Assembly: GCA_017386805.1 (NCBI GenBank)
Contig: JAFOGM010000016.1
Location: 1 to 16,088 of the forward strand
DNA: 16,088 nucleotides
Origin: Bacillota bacterium
GTDB lineage: Bacteria; Bacillota; Clostridia; Peptostreptococcales; Anaerovoracaceae
Direction of reading: 5' to 3'
Below are positions 1 through 7,298 of the stretch, one piece after another. The stretch's first letter is position 1. Every line of letters starts with the position of its first letter. Below the pieces are notes generated by a model. It was not told where the DNA came from. It saw only the letters and a program-made list of their open reading frames with translations, and did no database searches. The position numbers were made by a program, and so were the translations under genes.

Positions 1-1049
1 AAGCTTACGGTGTTCCGGAGGAAGATGCGAAAATCTGCACCGATGTCCTTCTGGAATCCGACCGCAGAGGGATCGAAAGCCACGGATGCAACCGCTTCAA
101 GCCCATTTATCTGGATCGAATCAAAAACGGAACCCTGCTTCCGGTGACCAATATCGAAATCGTAAAAGACACCCCCACCACCGTGGTAATGAACGCCAAC
201 GACGGTATGGGGATGGTTGCCAGCTACCGCATGATGGAAATGCTGATCGAAAAGGCGAAAATCTACGGTATGGCCGGCGGAACCATCTACAATTCCACCC
301 ACTACGGCATCGCCGGGTACTGGAGCACCATGGCGGAAAAGGCAGGGATGATCGGGATCACCGGAACCAATGCGCGTCCGTCGGTTGCCCCCACCTTCGG
401 TGTGGAACCCATGATGGGTACCAATCCGTTGACCTTCACCATGCCTACCGACGAGGAATTCCCCTTCAACTTCGACTGCGCCACTTCCACCGTGCAGAAC
501 GGGAAGATCGAATTCTATGAACGCCTGGGTGAACCCACTCCTCCCGGACTGGTAGTTACGGAAGACGGCGGAACCATGACTGACTCCGGTCAGATCCTGC
601 GGGATATGCGCCAGGGAAAATGCGCCCTGCTTCCGCTGGGCGGTCTGGGTGAAGCAACCGGCGGCTACAAAGGCTACGGCTTCACCACCATCGTTGAAAT
701 CTTATCTGCCGCTTTGGCAGGCGGCCCCTATATGAAGGATTTGGGCGGACGGGACGAAAACGGAAATCCGAAGATGTATCGTCTCGGTCACTTCTTCTTC
801 GTCATCAATCCGGAATTCTTCATGGGACTGGATACCTTTAAGGAAACCGCCGGCGGAATCTGCCGCGGCTTGAGAAATTCCAAAAAGGCAGCCGATGCTG
901 AACGCATCTACACAGCAGGCGAAAAAGAATATCTGGCTTGGCTGGAACGTAAAGACAAGGGTGTTCCGGTCAGTGAATCCATCCAGAAGGAATTCATCGC
1001 CCTGAGAGATGAATGCGGACTGGATTACAAGTTCCCCTTTGAAGAATAG
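1..1049 (+). CDS. Ldh-family malate/L-lactate-type dehydrogenase, 5' end missing
   Basis: NAD(P)-dependent oxidoreductase of the Ldh_2 (malate/L-lactate/ureidoglycolate dehydrogenase) family, which is unrelated to classical Rossmann-fold LDH. Reading frame 3 is open from the first base, so the gene begins upstream of the window. The GTG at 144 is internal: the frame before it encodes the family hallmark DRRGIESHGCNRF, containing the catalytic-site His of the SHG motif. Further hallmarks are FDCATSTVQNGKIEF (the family's D-x-ATS-x-x-GK segment) and LPLGGLGEATGGYKGYG near the middle. About 348 residues are visible against a usual 340-360, so only around ten are missing. Substrate (malate, lactate, ureidoglycolate, sulfolactate) cannot be decided from the sequence. 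It is followed after 11 bp by the kinase-like gene, probably in one transcript. Family assignment is firm, substrate is not. Confidence 0.9.
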   Translation, partial: AYGVPEEDAKICTDVLLESDRRGIESHGCNRFKPIYLDRIKNGTLLPVTNIEIVKDTPTTVVMNANDGMGMVASYRMMEMLIEKAKIYGMAGGTIYNSTHYGIAGYWSTMAEKAGMIGITGTNARPSVAPTFGVEPMMGTNPLTFTMPTDEEFPFNFDCATSTVQNGKIEFYERLGEPTPPGLVVTEDGGTMTDSGQILRDMRQGKCALLPLGGLGEATGGYKGYGFTTIVEILSAALAGGPYMKDLGGRDENGNPKMYRLGHFFFVINPEFFMGLDTFKETAGGICRGLRNSKKAADAERIYTAGEKEYLAWLERKDKGVPVSESIQKEFIALRDECGLDYKFPFEE

Positions 1050-1060
1050 GAGCAGGTGCT

Positions 1061-1654
1061 ATGAGTTATAAAATTATCACAATCAGCCGTCAATTCGGAA
1101 GCGGCGGGCGAACCGTCGGGAAAGAACTTGCCGATCAGTTAGGCCTTCCTTGTTACGATCAGGAATTGATTTCCATGATGGCGGAAGAAAGCGGCTTTTC
1201 CGAAGAGCATGTCCGCGAGCTGGGCGATACTCCCTTCCGGAATCGTTTGTTCTCCACCCGCGCAGAACGGGCTCTGAACAGTTCCTATCTCCAGAGTGCA
1301 TTGTGGAATGCACAGGAAAAGGTCATTCTGGAACTGGCCGAACAAGGCCCCTGCGTCATCGTCGGCCGCTGCGCTGACCGCATTTTAAAAGACCGTGACG
1401 ATGTCCTTCGCGTCTTCATCCACGCGGACGAAGAATTTCGTGCACACCGCATCGTAGAGGTTTACGGCGAACTGGAAGGTGCCGATCCCTACGATCGCAT
1501 GTTGGAGAAAGATAAGCTCCGCGAAGGTTACTACGAACGCTATACCCGCACACAGTGGGGCGATGCGAGAAACTTCCACCTTACGCTGAACAGCGGGGAA
1601 CTGGGACTGGACTTCTGCGTGAAGCTTCTGGAAGGTCTGTACAAAACCGAATAA
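1061..1654 (+). CDS. Cytidylate-kinase-like family protein
   Basis: A 197-residue P-loop protein of the cytidylate-kinase-like family (the Cmk2 type common in Clostridia), distinct from the housekeeping cmk. It opens with ITISRQFGSGGRTVGKELA (residues 6-24), in which GSGGRT is the nucleotide-binding loop variant typical of this family, followed by YDQELI and a helical lid region, and later VIVGRCADRIL and VFIHADEEFRAHRI, the equivalents of the core strand and LID arginine segments. Known relatives are annotated by similarity and their natural substrate is not established. The start ATG follows GGAGCAGG seven bases upstream. It lies 11 bp after the Ldh-family gene, so the two are likely cotranscribed, although no functional link is apparent. 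It ends at a strong bidirectional terminator. Confidence 0.88.
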   Translation: MSYKIITISRQFGSGGRTVGKELADQLGLPCYDQELISMMAEESGFSEEHVRELGDTPFRNRLFSTRAERALNSSYLQSALWNAQEKVILELAEQGPCVIVGRCADRILKDRDDVLRVFIHADEEFRAHRIVEVYGELEGADPYDRMLEKDKLREGYYERYTRTQWGDARNFHLTLNSGELGLDFCVKLLEGLYKTE

Positions 1655-1669
1655 CATCCATTGCAAGAA

Positions 1670-1702
1670 AAAAGAGCTGTCATCGAAAGGACAGCTCTTT
1701 TT
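1670..1702. terminator. Bidirectional intrinsic terminator
   Basis: Perfect 12-bp stem (AAAAGAGCTGTC at 1670-1681 with GACAGCTCTTTT at 1690-1701) around an 8-nt loop, with A-rich sequence before and T-rich sequence after. It lies between the convergent kinase-like gene and ileS and can serve both strands. Confidence 0.92.
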
Positions 1703-1710
1703 ATATTTCT

Positions 1711-4700
1711 TTATTTCTTTTCTACGTCGATACCGGTCTTGTGGCCGTTCAGATCGTAGGTTTCCAGTTCTGCGTCAACGAAGGTCAGTTCGTCTGCCAG
1801 AGTTTCGCTGGTGATGTAAGCCATGTGCGCTTCCACAGCAGCCTTGACTTCATCGTCAGCCTTCACGGAGATCGCAATGTGGTCCATCATTTCGAAGTCC
1901 TTCTGCTTTCTCATCTGCTGTACCTTGGAAACCAGTTCACGAGCCAGACCTTCCATGGTCAGTTCCGGAGTGATGGTGGTTTCTAAGATGGTGAATACGT
2001 TGTTTTCCATAGCAACGGTGAAACCTTCCTTTGCGGAAATTCTGGTGTCTACCAGTTCCTTGGTGATTTCAACCATTTCGCCATTGATATCCAGAGCGTA
2101 CTTACCTTCTGCTTCCAGAGCGTTTACAACTTCCTTGGCATCAGCCTTAGCCAGAGCACCACCGAAGGCCTTGATCTTAGCACCCAGAACAGGACCAGCA
2201 ACCTTGAAGTTGGGCTTCAGGGAGTAGTTCATGAAGTTATCCAGCTTGGATTCGAATACAACCTTCTTCACGTTCAGTTCTTCCATGATCAGGTCGGTCA
2301 TGTCGCCGATCATAGCTTCGTACTTACCGTCTACCATGATTTCAGACAGCGGCTGACGAACCTTGATTCTTTCCTTTTCACGAGTACCACGACCCAGAGT
2401 TACGATAGTTCTTACCAGGTCCATCTTTTCTTCTACGCCAGCATCGATCAGGCTTTCATCTGCCTTGGGGAAGAATGCTAAGTGAACGGATTCTTCGCCG
2501 GTCAGCTTAGTGTAGATTTCATCGGAGATGAAGGGTGCGAAGGGAGCGATCAGCTTGGATACGCCAACCAGTACTTCGTAGGTGGTAGCGTATACGGACT
2601 TCTTATCTTCGGTCATTTCTTCTGCGTAGAAACGACGTCTTGCACGACGGATGTACCAGTTGGACAGATCTTCTGCTACGAAGTCCTGGATCTTACGAAC
2701 GGACTTCATGTGGTCGTAGCGATCCATTTCTTCGGTAACTTCCTTCACCAGCTTGTTGTACTTGGACAGGATCCAGCGATCCAGTTCCGGTCTCTTTGCA
2801 TAATCAACTGCGCACTGAGCCGGGTCCATATCGTCCATGTTGGAATACAGAACGAAGAAGTTGTATACGTTCTTCAGAGTACCGAAGAACTTGGACTGAG
2901 TATCGATCAGGTCATCTTCATTGAACTTGGTCGGGGACCATGCCGGAGAAGTGGACAGCAGATACCATCTGGTAGCGTCTGCACCATACTTGTCGAACAG
3001 GTTGAACGGGTCAACAGTGTTGCCTCTGGACTTGGACATCTTCTTACCTTCCTTGTCCAGGATCAGGTCGTTAACCAGTACGTTCTTGTAGGGAGCCTGG
3101 CCCTTGATGAAGGTGGAGATCGCCATCAGGGAGTAGAACCAACCACGGGTCTGGTCGATACCTTCGCAGATGAAGTCTGCGGGGAACAGAGTACCGTTGT
3201 CTACTGCTTCCTTGTTTTCAAACGGATAGTGCCACTGTGCGAAGGGCATTGCACCGGAGTCGAACCAGCAGTCCATAACTTCAGGGATTCTGGTCATGGT
3301 CTTACCGCATTCCGGACAGGTGATATGAACTTCGTCAACATAGGGACGATGCAGTTCGATGGTATCATCGATATCTTCGATTGCCTTTTCAGCCAGTTCA
3401 GCTCTGGAACCGATGGATTCCAGGTGACCGCATTCGCATCTCCAGATGTTGATCGGGGTACCCCAGTAACGGTTTCTGGAAATTGCCCAGTCCTTAACTT
3501 CAGCCAGCCAGTTGCCGAAACGGCCTTCGCCGATGAATTCGGGGAACCAGTTGACACCGTTGTTATTTTCAACCAGCTGATCCTTCAGCTTGGTCATTTC
3601 GATGTACCAGGAGGGCTTTGCATAGTAGATCAGAGGAGTACCGCATCTCCAGCAGTGGGGATAGTTGTGTTCCATCTTTTCCTTGGCCCAGATCTTGTTT
3701 TCTGCAGCCAGCCACTTGATGATTTCCACTTCCAGACCATCTTCCATTACGAAGTGACCCTTCCAGGGAGTATCGGTATACTTACCTTCTTCATCAACAG
3801 GATTTACAACCGGCAGGTCATAACGACGGCCGGTCTGGTAGTCGTCTTCACCGAATGCGGGAGCGGTATGTACGATACCGGTACCGTCTTCGATGGTAAC
3901 GTAATCAGCGCAGGTTACGAAGAATGCCTTCTTGTCGGGCTTGATGAAGGGCATCAGCTGTTCGTATTCCATGAATTCCAGGTCCTTACCCTTCATTTCT
4001 TCTACAACAGTGTAGCCTTCTTCGCCGCCTTCGTGAGCCTTGCCCAGGATCTTGTCAGCCAGAGCCTTAGCCACGTAGAAGTATTCGCCGTCCTTCTTTG
4101 CCTTGATGTAGTCCACGTCGGGACCTACGGTCAGAGCAACGTTGGAAGCCAGAGTCCAGGGGGTGGTGGTCCAAGCCAGGAAGTACTCGTTGTCGGTACC
4201 CTTCTTCTTGAACTTGGCAGTAATGGTGGTAACCTTTACTTCCTTATAACCCTGAGCTACTTCGTGGGAAGCCAGACCAGTACCGCAGCGGGGGCAGTAG
4301 GGCAGGATCTTGTGTCCTTCGTAGATCATACCAGCCTTGAAGAATTCCTTCAGGATCCACCAGCCGGTTTCAATATAGTTGTTGTCCAGAGTGATGTAGG
4401 GGTTGTCCATATCGATCAGGTAACCCATTCTCTTGGACATTTCTCTCCACATCTTTTCGTAAGTGAATACGGATTCCTTACACTTTTCGTTGAAGGGACG
4501 GATACCGTAAGTTTCGATGTCCTTCTTACCGGACATCTTCAGCTGCTTTTCCACTTCGATTTCTACCGGCAGACCGTGGGTATCCCAACCAGCCTTACGG
4601 TTTACAGCATAACCCTGCATGGTCTTGTAACGGCATACAGAGTCCTTCAGAGTTCTTGCGATAACGTGATGGATCCCCGGCTTACCGTTAGCGGTGGGAG

Positions 4701-4836
4701 GACCTTCAAAGAAGACGAAGGAGGGCATTCCTTCTCTTGTGGTCACGCACTTTTCCAGCAGCTTATCTTCGACCCATTTGTCGGCCTGCTGGTTCTGCAG
4801 CTCCGCGATGGGCTGCTCAGACAGATTCTTGAACAT
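1711..4836 (-). CDS. ileS: Isoleucyl-tRNA synthetase, type 2 (IleRS2), GXHH signature
   Basis: Class I synthetase of 1041 residues that charges tRNA-Ile in the cytosol. Domains in order: Rossmann catalytic core with the signature GPPTANGKPGIHH (residues 45-57), a CP1 editing domain beginning near the zinc-type CPRCG (181-185) and containing the conserved WTTTPWTL segment, further CxxC pairs (HCWRCG, CECG, CPECG), the KMSKS loop (599-603), an anticodon-binding helical region, and a C-terminal domain of the long eukaryote-like type 2 group. The signature that is HIGH in most enzymes reads G54-I55-H56-H57 here, the swapped GXHH form known from IleRS2 and linked to very high mupirocin resistance. 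The ATG at 4836 is chosen because AGAGAGGAAGGA lies upstream and residue 1 matches the usual N-terminus. The in-frame codons up to 4965 lie inside the T-box terminator and are not translated. Expression is controlled by the T-box leader upstream. Confidence 0.97.
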   Translation of the reverse strand: MFKNLSEQPIAELQNQQADKWVEDKLLEKCVTTREGMPSFVFFEGPPTANGKPGIHHVIARTLKDSVCRYKTMQGYAVNRKAGWDTHGLPVEIEVEKQLKMSGKKDIETYGIRPFNEKCKESVFTYEKMWREMSKRMGYLIDMDNPYITLDNNYIETGWWILKEFFKAGMIYEGHKILPYCPRCGTGLASHEVAQGYKEVKVTTITAKFKKKGTDNEYFLAWTTTPWTLASNVALTVGPDVDYIKAKKDGEYFYVAKALADKILGKAHEGGEEGYTVVEEMKGKDLEFMEYEQLMPFIKPDKKAFFVTCADYVTIEDGTGIVHTAPAFGEDDYQTGRRYDLPVVNPVDEEGKYTDTPWKGHFVMEDGLEVEIIKWLAAENKIWAKEKMEHNYPHCWRCGTPLIYYAKPSWYIEMTKLKDQLVENNNGVNWFPEFIGEGRFGNWLAEVKDWAISRNRYWGTPINIWRCECGHLESIGSRAELAEKAIEDIDDTIELHRPYVDEVHITCPECGKTMTRIPEVMDCWFDSGAMPFAQWHYPFENKEAVDNGTLFPADFICEGIDQTRGWFYSLMAISTFIKGQAPYKNVLVNDLILDKEGKKMSKSRGNTVDPFNLFDKYGADATRWYLLSTSPAWSPTKFNEDDLIDTQSKFFGTLKNVYNFFVLYSNMDDMDPAQCAVDYAKRPELDRWILSKYNKLVKEVTEEMDRYDHMKSVRKIQDFVAEDLSNWYIRRARRRFYAEEMTEDKKSVYATTYEVLVGVSKLIAPFAPFISDEIYTKLTGEESVHLAFFPKADESLIDAGVEEKMDLVRTIVTLGRGTREKERIKVRQPLSEIMVDGKYEAMIGDMTDLIMEELNVKKVVFESKLDNFMNYSLKPNFKVAGPVLGAKIKAFGGALAKADAKEVVNALEAEGKYALDINGEMVEITKELVDTRISAKEGFTVAMENNVFTILETTITPELTMEGLARELVSKVQQMRKQKDFEMMDHIAISVKADDEVKAAVEAHMAYITSETLADELTFVDAELETYDLNGHKTGIDVEKK

Positions 4837-4879
4837 AGTGTTTCCTTCCTCTCTTGTTTGTGATCGGTGGGGTTTATTG

Positions 4880-5150
4880 TCATAAAAATAAAATCCCTGA
4901 ATTCCGAAGAATCCAGGGACGATCATGAACCGTGGTACCACCCTGCTTACTGACTTCTGCGGCAACCGCCTCCGGCGCCTCTGTCAGTCGCTTGTGTCTG
5001 CGTAACGTGCAGTTTCCGGGTCTCCGCTACTGAATTCACAGAGCCAGCTCCGAAGTGATCTTCGCCTTTGTTCCAACCGCAGTTCTCTCACCTAACAACC
5101 GCTCTCTGGGGATCTTTCCAAAGGGTACTGTCTTCATCACAGCCTTTTTC
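4880..5150 (-). promoter_or_regulatory. Isoleucine T-box leader of ileS
   Basis: Untranslated leader that senses uncharged tRNA-Ile and allows readthrough into ileS. Read on the minus strand it contains the stem I opening with GATGAAGACAGTA (about 5124-5136), the specifier loop GAAGATCACTTCGG in which ATC (5057-5059) is the isoleucine codon followed by the usual purine, the T-box sequence AGGGTGGTACCACG (4931-4944) whose TGGTAC segment pairs with the tRNA acceptor end, and a terminator. Everything between ileS and the upstream lipoprotein gene (about 380 bp) is accounted for by this leader and its promoter. Confidence 0.95.
4881..4920 (-). terminator. T-box conditional terminator
   Basis: On the minus strand GTCCCTGGATTC (4909-4920) pairs with GAATTCAGGGAT (4893-4904) over a TTCG-type tetraloop, one G-T wobble inside, and is followed by TTTATTTTTATG. 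The competing antiterminator is formed with the T-box sequence at 4931-4944. Confidence 0.93.
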
Positions 5151-5167
5151 TTATAGATAACGCAAAT

Positions 5168-5196
5168 AGTTTATAAAATTCCCGGTCGTTTGTCAA
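5168..5196 (-). promoter_or_regulatory. SigA-type promoter of ileS T-box transcript
   Basis: On the minus strand a perfect -35 box TTGACA (5191-5196), a 17-bp spacer and a -10 box TAAACT (5168-5173), with A/T-rich sequence around it. Predicted transcription start is near 5161, just ahead of T-box stem I. Confidence 0.85.
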
Positions 5197-5218
5197 GGGA
5201 AAAGGCTAAATTTCAAGG

Positions 5219-6061
5219 TTAAAAGCCGCGATACGCCGGATCGTAAAAGACCTGCAGTTCTCTTCCCAGATCATCGATCTTCGCATAATCTTCCTCCGTC
5301 CAGTCGCCTTCACTGAGTAAGATCTTTCGTTCGTACATCTTTTCCCAGTTACCGTTGTACCAGTCGGAAACTTCTCCCTGTAAGGTTCCGAACACCGGCA
5401 TTTCCTGAATGATCCGTCTCACCGGAACCAGATTGCCGTTGTCCCAGCGATACACCACATCCACAAATTCCGCACCGCTGACATGAATGTGTTCCAGAAT
5501 GATTTTATATTCTTCTTTCGCCATGGGACTGGTCAGCTGACCCAGAGTTTCATTTTCCACGAACAGTTTCGCTTCCTTATCCCACAAGAAGAACTTTCCC
5601 TGGGAGTTCTGGGCTCCACCCCAGAGCCATAGAGAAAAATCAGCGGCTCCATCGAAATTGTAATCCGCCACATTGCAGGGGACATCATCGAAGAAGGAAT
5701 AATCTTCCACAACGATTTCCTGCATCGGTACCGTTGTCTGATCCGGATAGCCTTCTTCCAGGTCATAGATCTTGTACGTTACTGTCCCGGGATCAAATTC
5801 ATTCTCACCCCATACCAGATTGATCGACACAGCCAGATCCTGCTTCTTTTCTTCGATCAGACGTACTCCTGTGACACCCAGAACTTCTTTCAGTTCTTCT
5901 TCCATCTGTGTCAGTTCTTCCTTTGTCATGTCATGGATGCAGTGGTCGTGATCCAGTTCCGGATTGATCTGTTCTTCTACGGGTTCATTTCCGCCACAGC
6001 CAGTGAAAAGCAGGATTCCACAAAGAAGTGCCGCAGCGATTTTTTTATCATTCTTTTTCAA
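5219..6061 (-). CDS. Lipoprotein with Ca-loop-like motif (XAC2610-like), TTG start
   Basis: Predicted lipid-anchored extracytoplasmic protein of 280 residues, function unknown. It begins MKKNDKKIAAALLCGILLFTGC, a basic n-region, hydrophobic core and lipobox L-F-T-G-C with the lipidated Cys at residue 22. A short acidic/His-rich stretch DHDHCIHD (37-44) could bind metal. Residues 133-141 (DYNFDGAAD) form a D-x-N-x-D-G-x-x-D loop like those in FG-GAP/VCBS or XAC2610-type proteins, followed by an aromatic strand (FSLWLWGG, FFLWDK). The start codon is TTG at 6061: it sits 7 nt after GAGGG, no ATG or GTG alternative includes the signal sequence, and the next in-frame Met (residue 45) lies after the lipobox. 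GAGGG overlaps the TGA stop of the RhuM-Fic gene 10 bp upstream, suggesting coupled translation. Family resemblance is moderate; the lipoprotein call is strong. Confidence 0.85.
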   Translation of the reverse strand: MKKNDKKIAAALLCGILLFTGCGGNEPVEEQINPELDHDHCIHDMTKEELTQMEEELKEVLGVTGVRLIEEKKQDLAVSINLVWGENEFDPGTVTYKIYDLEEGYPDQTTVPMQEIVVEDYSFFDDVPCNVADYNFDGAADFSLWLWGGAQNSQGKFFLWDKEAKLFVENETLGQLTSPMAKEEYKIILEHIHVSGAEFVDVVYRWDNGNLVPVRRIIQEMPVFGTLQGEVSDWYNGNWEKMYERKILLSEGDWTEEDYAKIDDLGRELQVFYDPAYRGF

Positions 6062-6071
6062 AACAAGTCCC

Positions 6072-7004
6072 TCATTTCATACAATTCATGATCACAGTGA
6101 TCATCATTTCCATTTCTTCCGGTCGGGATTCCGCGACCATGATCGTCAATGCGACCAGCGTGTGGTCATCTATGGTCTTCTCCCCGTCTTTAAACAGAAC
6201 TCCGTTTTTGTCGAGAAAATACAGAAACATGGTGACTGCAATTCTTTTATTCCCGTCCAGAAAACTGTGATTTTTCGTAACAAAGTATAACAGATGTGCA
6301 GCCTTTTCTTCAAGTGTCGGATATAAATCCACCCCTCCAAAGGATTGATAAATATTTCCGATACTTCCACGGAACGAGTCATCCTTCTCTCTTCCAAACA
6401 AATCCGATTCATCACCAAAGCACATATGCGAAATCACTTCCATACATTCTTCATAGGACAGCACATAAGTAGCCCTATTCCCCTTAGGGCGCTGCATCGT
6501 CTGATGATCGTAGGAATCCAGCAGTTCCAGCGCCTCGCTGTATTTCTCAATAACACTGAGCACTTGTCGGCTGTCCAGCGAATGTTCCGTCCGTTTCATT
6601 ACCCGGATCACTTCTCCCAACTGCGCCATTCGATTTTGATTTACTGCATACCCCTGGAGTATGTACTGCTTTAAAACAGAATTCGCCCACTTTCGGAACT
6701 CCACACCACGCTTGGACTTCACACGATAGCCGACGGAGATGATGACGTCGAGGTTGTAGTACTCAATCCATCGTTCAACTTCTCTGTCCCCTTCGATTTG
6801 AACTGTCGCAAATTTTGCGACAGTTGAATCATCCAATTCCTCTTGCAGAGCATTGTTGATATGTTTCCCAATCGTCTTCACATCCCTACCAAAAAGGTCC
6901 GCCATTTGATGGCGATTCAACCACACTGTCTCCTGTTCCACAGGCACTTCCAGTTTTACTGTGTTATCTTCCGTTTCGAAGATCACCAATTCGTTCTTTT
7001 TCAT
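6072..7004 (-). CDS. RhuM-family N-terminus fused to Fic/Doc domain
   Basis: A 310-residue cytosolic protein with two known modules. Residues 25-125 match the RhuM family (TVWLNRHQMADLFGRDVKTIGKHINN, then STVAKFATVQIEGDREVERWIEYYNLDVIISVGYRVKS and FRKWANSVLKQYILQGYAVN, written here in parts), a likely DNA-binding region with a winged-helix-like start. Residues 175-300 are a Fic/Doc domain with the active-site motif HSFLDGNKR (246-254), which has the catalytic His, the acidic Asp, and GNKR. Fic domains usually transfer AMP or, in Doc, phosphate to a target; the actual reaction here is unknown. The ATG at 7004 lies 7 nt after AGGAGG; ATG at 7007 is the alternative. It is the first gene of a two-gene unit with the lipoprotein, behind a promoter and leader hairpin. 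No separate antitoxin gene is adjacent, so RhuM may fill that role in cis. The name virulence protein for RhuM is historical. Confidence 0.9.
   Translation of the reverse strand: MKKNELVIFETEDNTVKLEVPVEQETVWLNRHQMADLFGRDVKTIGKHINNALQEELDDSTVAKFATVQIEGDREVERWIEYYNLDVIISVGYRVKSKRGVEFRKWANSVLKQYILQGYAVNQNRMAQLGEVIRVMKRTEHSLDSRQVLSVIEKYSEALELLDSYDHQTMQRPKGNRATYVLSYEECMEVISHMCFGDESDLFGREKDDSFRGSIGNIYQSFGGVDLYPTLEEKAAHLLYFVTKNHSFLDGNKRIAVTMFLYFLDKNGVLFKDGEKTIDDHTLVALTIMVAESRPEEMEMMITVIMNCMK
6801..6825. repeat. Perfect 25-bp palindrome inside the RhuM coding region
   Basis: Two perfect 12-bp arms, AACTGTCGCAAA and TTTGCGACAGTT, around one central base. It encodes TVAKFATV on the minus strand. Possible operator or recognition site, or a by-product of a conserved peptide with palindromic codons. 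Confidence 0.8.
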
Positions 7005-7066
7005 CATTTTTCCTCCTTTTTTCTCAGTCCCCCATCCCACCTTCTTAGTAAAATTACCGCGATAAC

Positions 7067-7111
7067 AAAAAATGCGAGGATGTTGCGGAATTCACCGCAA
7101 TCATCCTCGCA
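7067..7111 (-). terminator. Very stable terminator in the leader of the RhuM-Fic unit
   Basis: On the minus strand TGCGAGGATG-A-TTGCGG pairs with CCGCAACATCCTCGCA (16 bp, one bulged base at 7101) around a 6-nt loop (7089-7094), followed by TTTTTT (7067-7072). On the plus strand no T run follows, so it acts on the minus strand. It lies between the promoter at 7170-7198 and the RhuM-Fic start, so it must be an attenuator or the end of a small RNA. Confidence 0.88.
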
Positions 7112-7164
7112 CGCTTATGCTCGTACCTCGCCAGGCCGGATCAGGAACCTCAATCATGTAGTTT
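7073..7164 (-). ncRNA. Candidate ~95-nt leader RNA or small RNA
   Basis: A strong promoter (7170-7198) predicts a start near 7163 and the hairpin with T run at 7067-7111 predicts an end near 7067, giving a compact transcript of about 95 nt with a possible inner hairpin around GCA-taagcg-TGC. It does not match a T-box, SRP RNA or other family I recognise. It may be an independent RNA or an attenuated leader of the RhuM-Fic gene 63 bp further on. Confidence 0.5.
7101..7157 (-). CDS. Possible 18-codon leader peptide before RhuM-Fic
   Basis: ATG at 7157 opens a short frame, MIEVPDPAWRGTSISVRG, ending in TGA at 7101-7103, inside the 5' arm of the terminator hairpin. A ribosome ending there would block the stem and allow readthrough. 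The start lies only about 6 nt after the predicted transcription start and has no Shine-Dalgarno sequence, so translation would have to be nearly leaderless. A chance short frame is quite possible. Confidence 0.3.
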   Translation of the reverse strand: MIEVPDPAWRGTSISVRG

Positions 7165-7169
7165 TTATC

Positions 7170-7198
7170 ATCATATCACTTTCTTCTCAATTTTACAA
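7170..7198 (-). promoter_or_regulatory. Extended -10 promoter of the RhuM-Fic leader
   Basis: Minus strand: -35 TTGTAA (7193-7198), 17-bp spacer, -10 TATGAT (7170-7175) preceded by TGA, which gives the extended TGn element. A/T-rich flanks. The predicted start is about 7163. Confidence 0.75.
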
Positions 7199-7236
7199 CG
7201 TATTTTCGTATTATTTATAACGAATCATCGCAATTA

Positions 7237-7274
7237 GGCAAAAAATAAAAATACCGTAACAATCGTTACGGTAT
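7237..7274 (-). terminator. Minus-strand terminator next to the tRNA-like repeat
   Basis: Perfect 10-bp stem ATACCGTAAC/GTTACGGTAT (7251-7274) with a 4-nt loop, followed on the minus strand by TTTTTATTTTTTG. It directly follows the duplicated tRNA-Ser 3' end at 7279-7298, as the second terminator follows the intact tRNA. Confidence 0.88.
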
Positions 7275-7278
7275 CTTC

Positions 7279-7298
7279 TTGGCGGAGAGCATGGGACT
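7279..7298 (-). repeat. Duplicated 3' end of tRNA-Ser (copy 1 of 2)
   Basis: TTGGCGGAGAGCATGGGACT is an exact 20-nt copy of 7480-7499, which is the CCA end, acceptor strand and part of the T arm of tRNA-Ser on the minus strand. The rest of the tRNA is missing here; identity stops inside the T arm. Confidence 0.9.

Noticed and set aside
144..1049. Ldh-family gene starting at GTG 144
   Set aside because: The same frame is open to the window edge and the upstream part encodes conserved family residues, including the SHG histidine.
2482..4863. Long open frame (793 codons) on the plus strand
   Set aside because: It is wholly antisense to ileS, which has all synthetase motifs; the frame stays open because of ileS codon choice and has no ribosome binding site or recognisable domain.
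4837..4965. N-terminal extension of IleRS by 43 codons
   Set aside because: These codons lie across the T-box terminator and T-box sequence; the ATG at 4836 has a ribosome binding site and matches the usual N-terminus.
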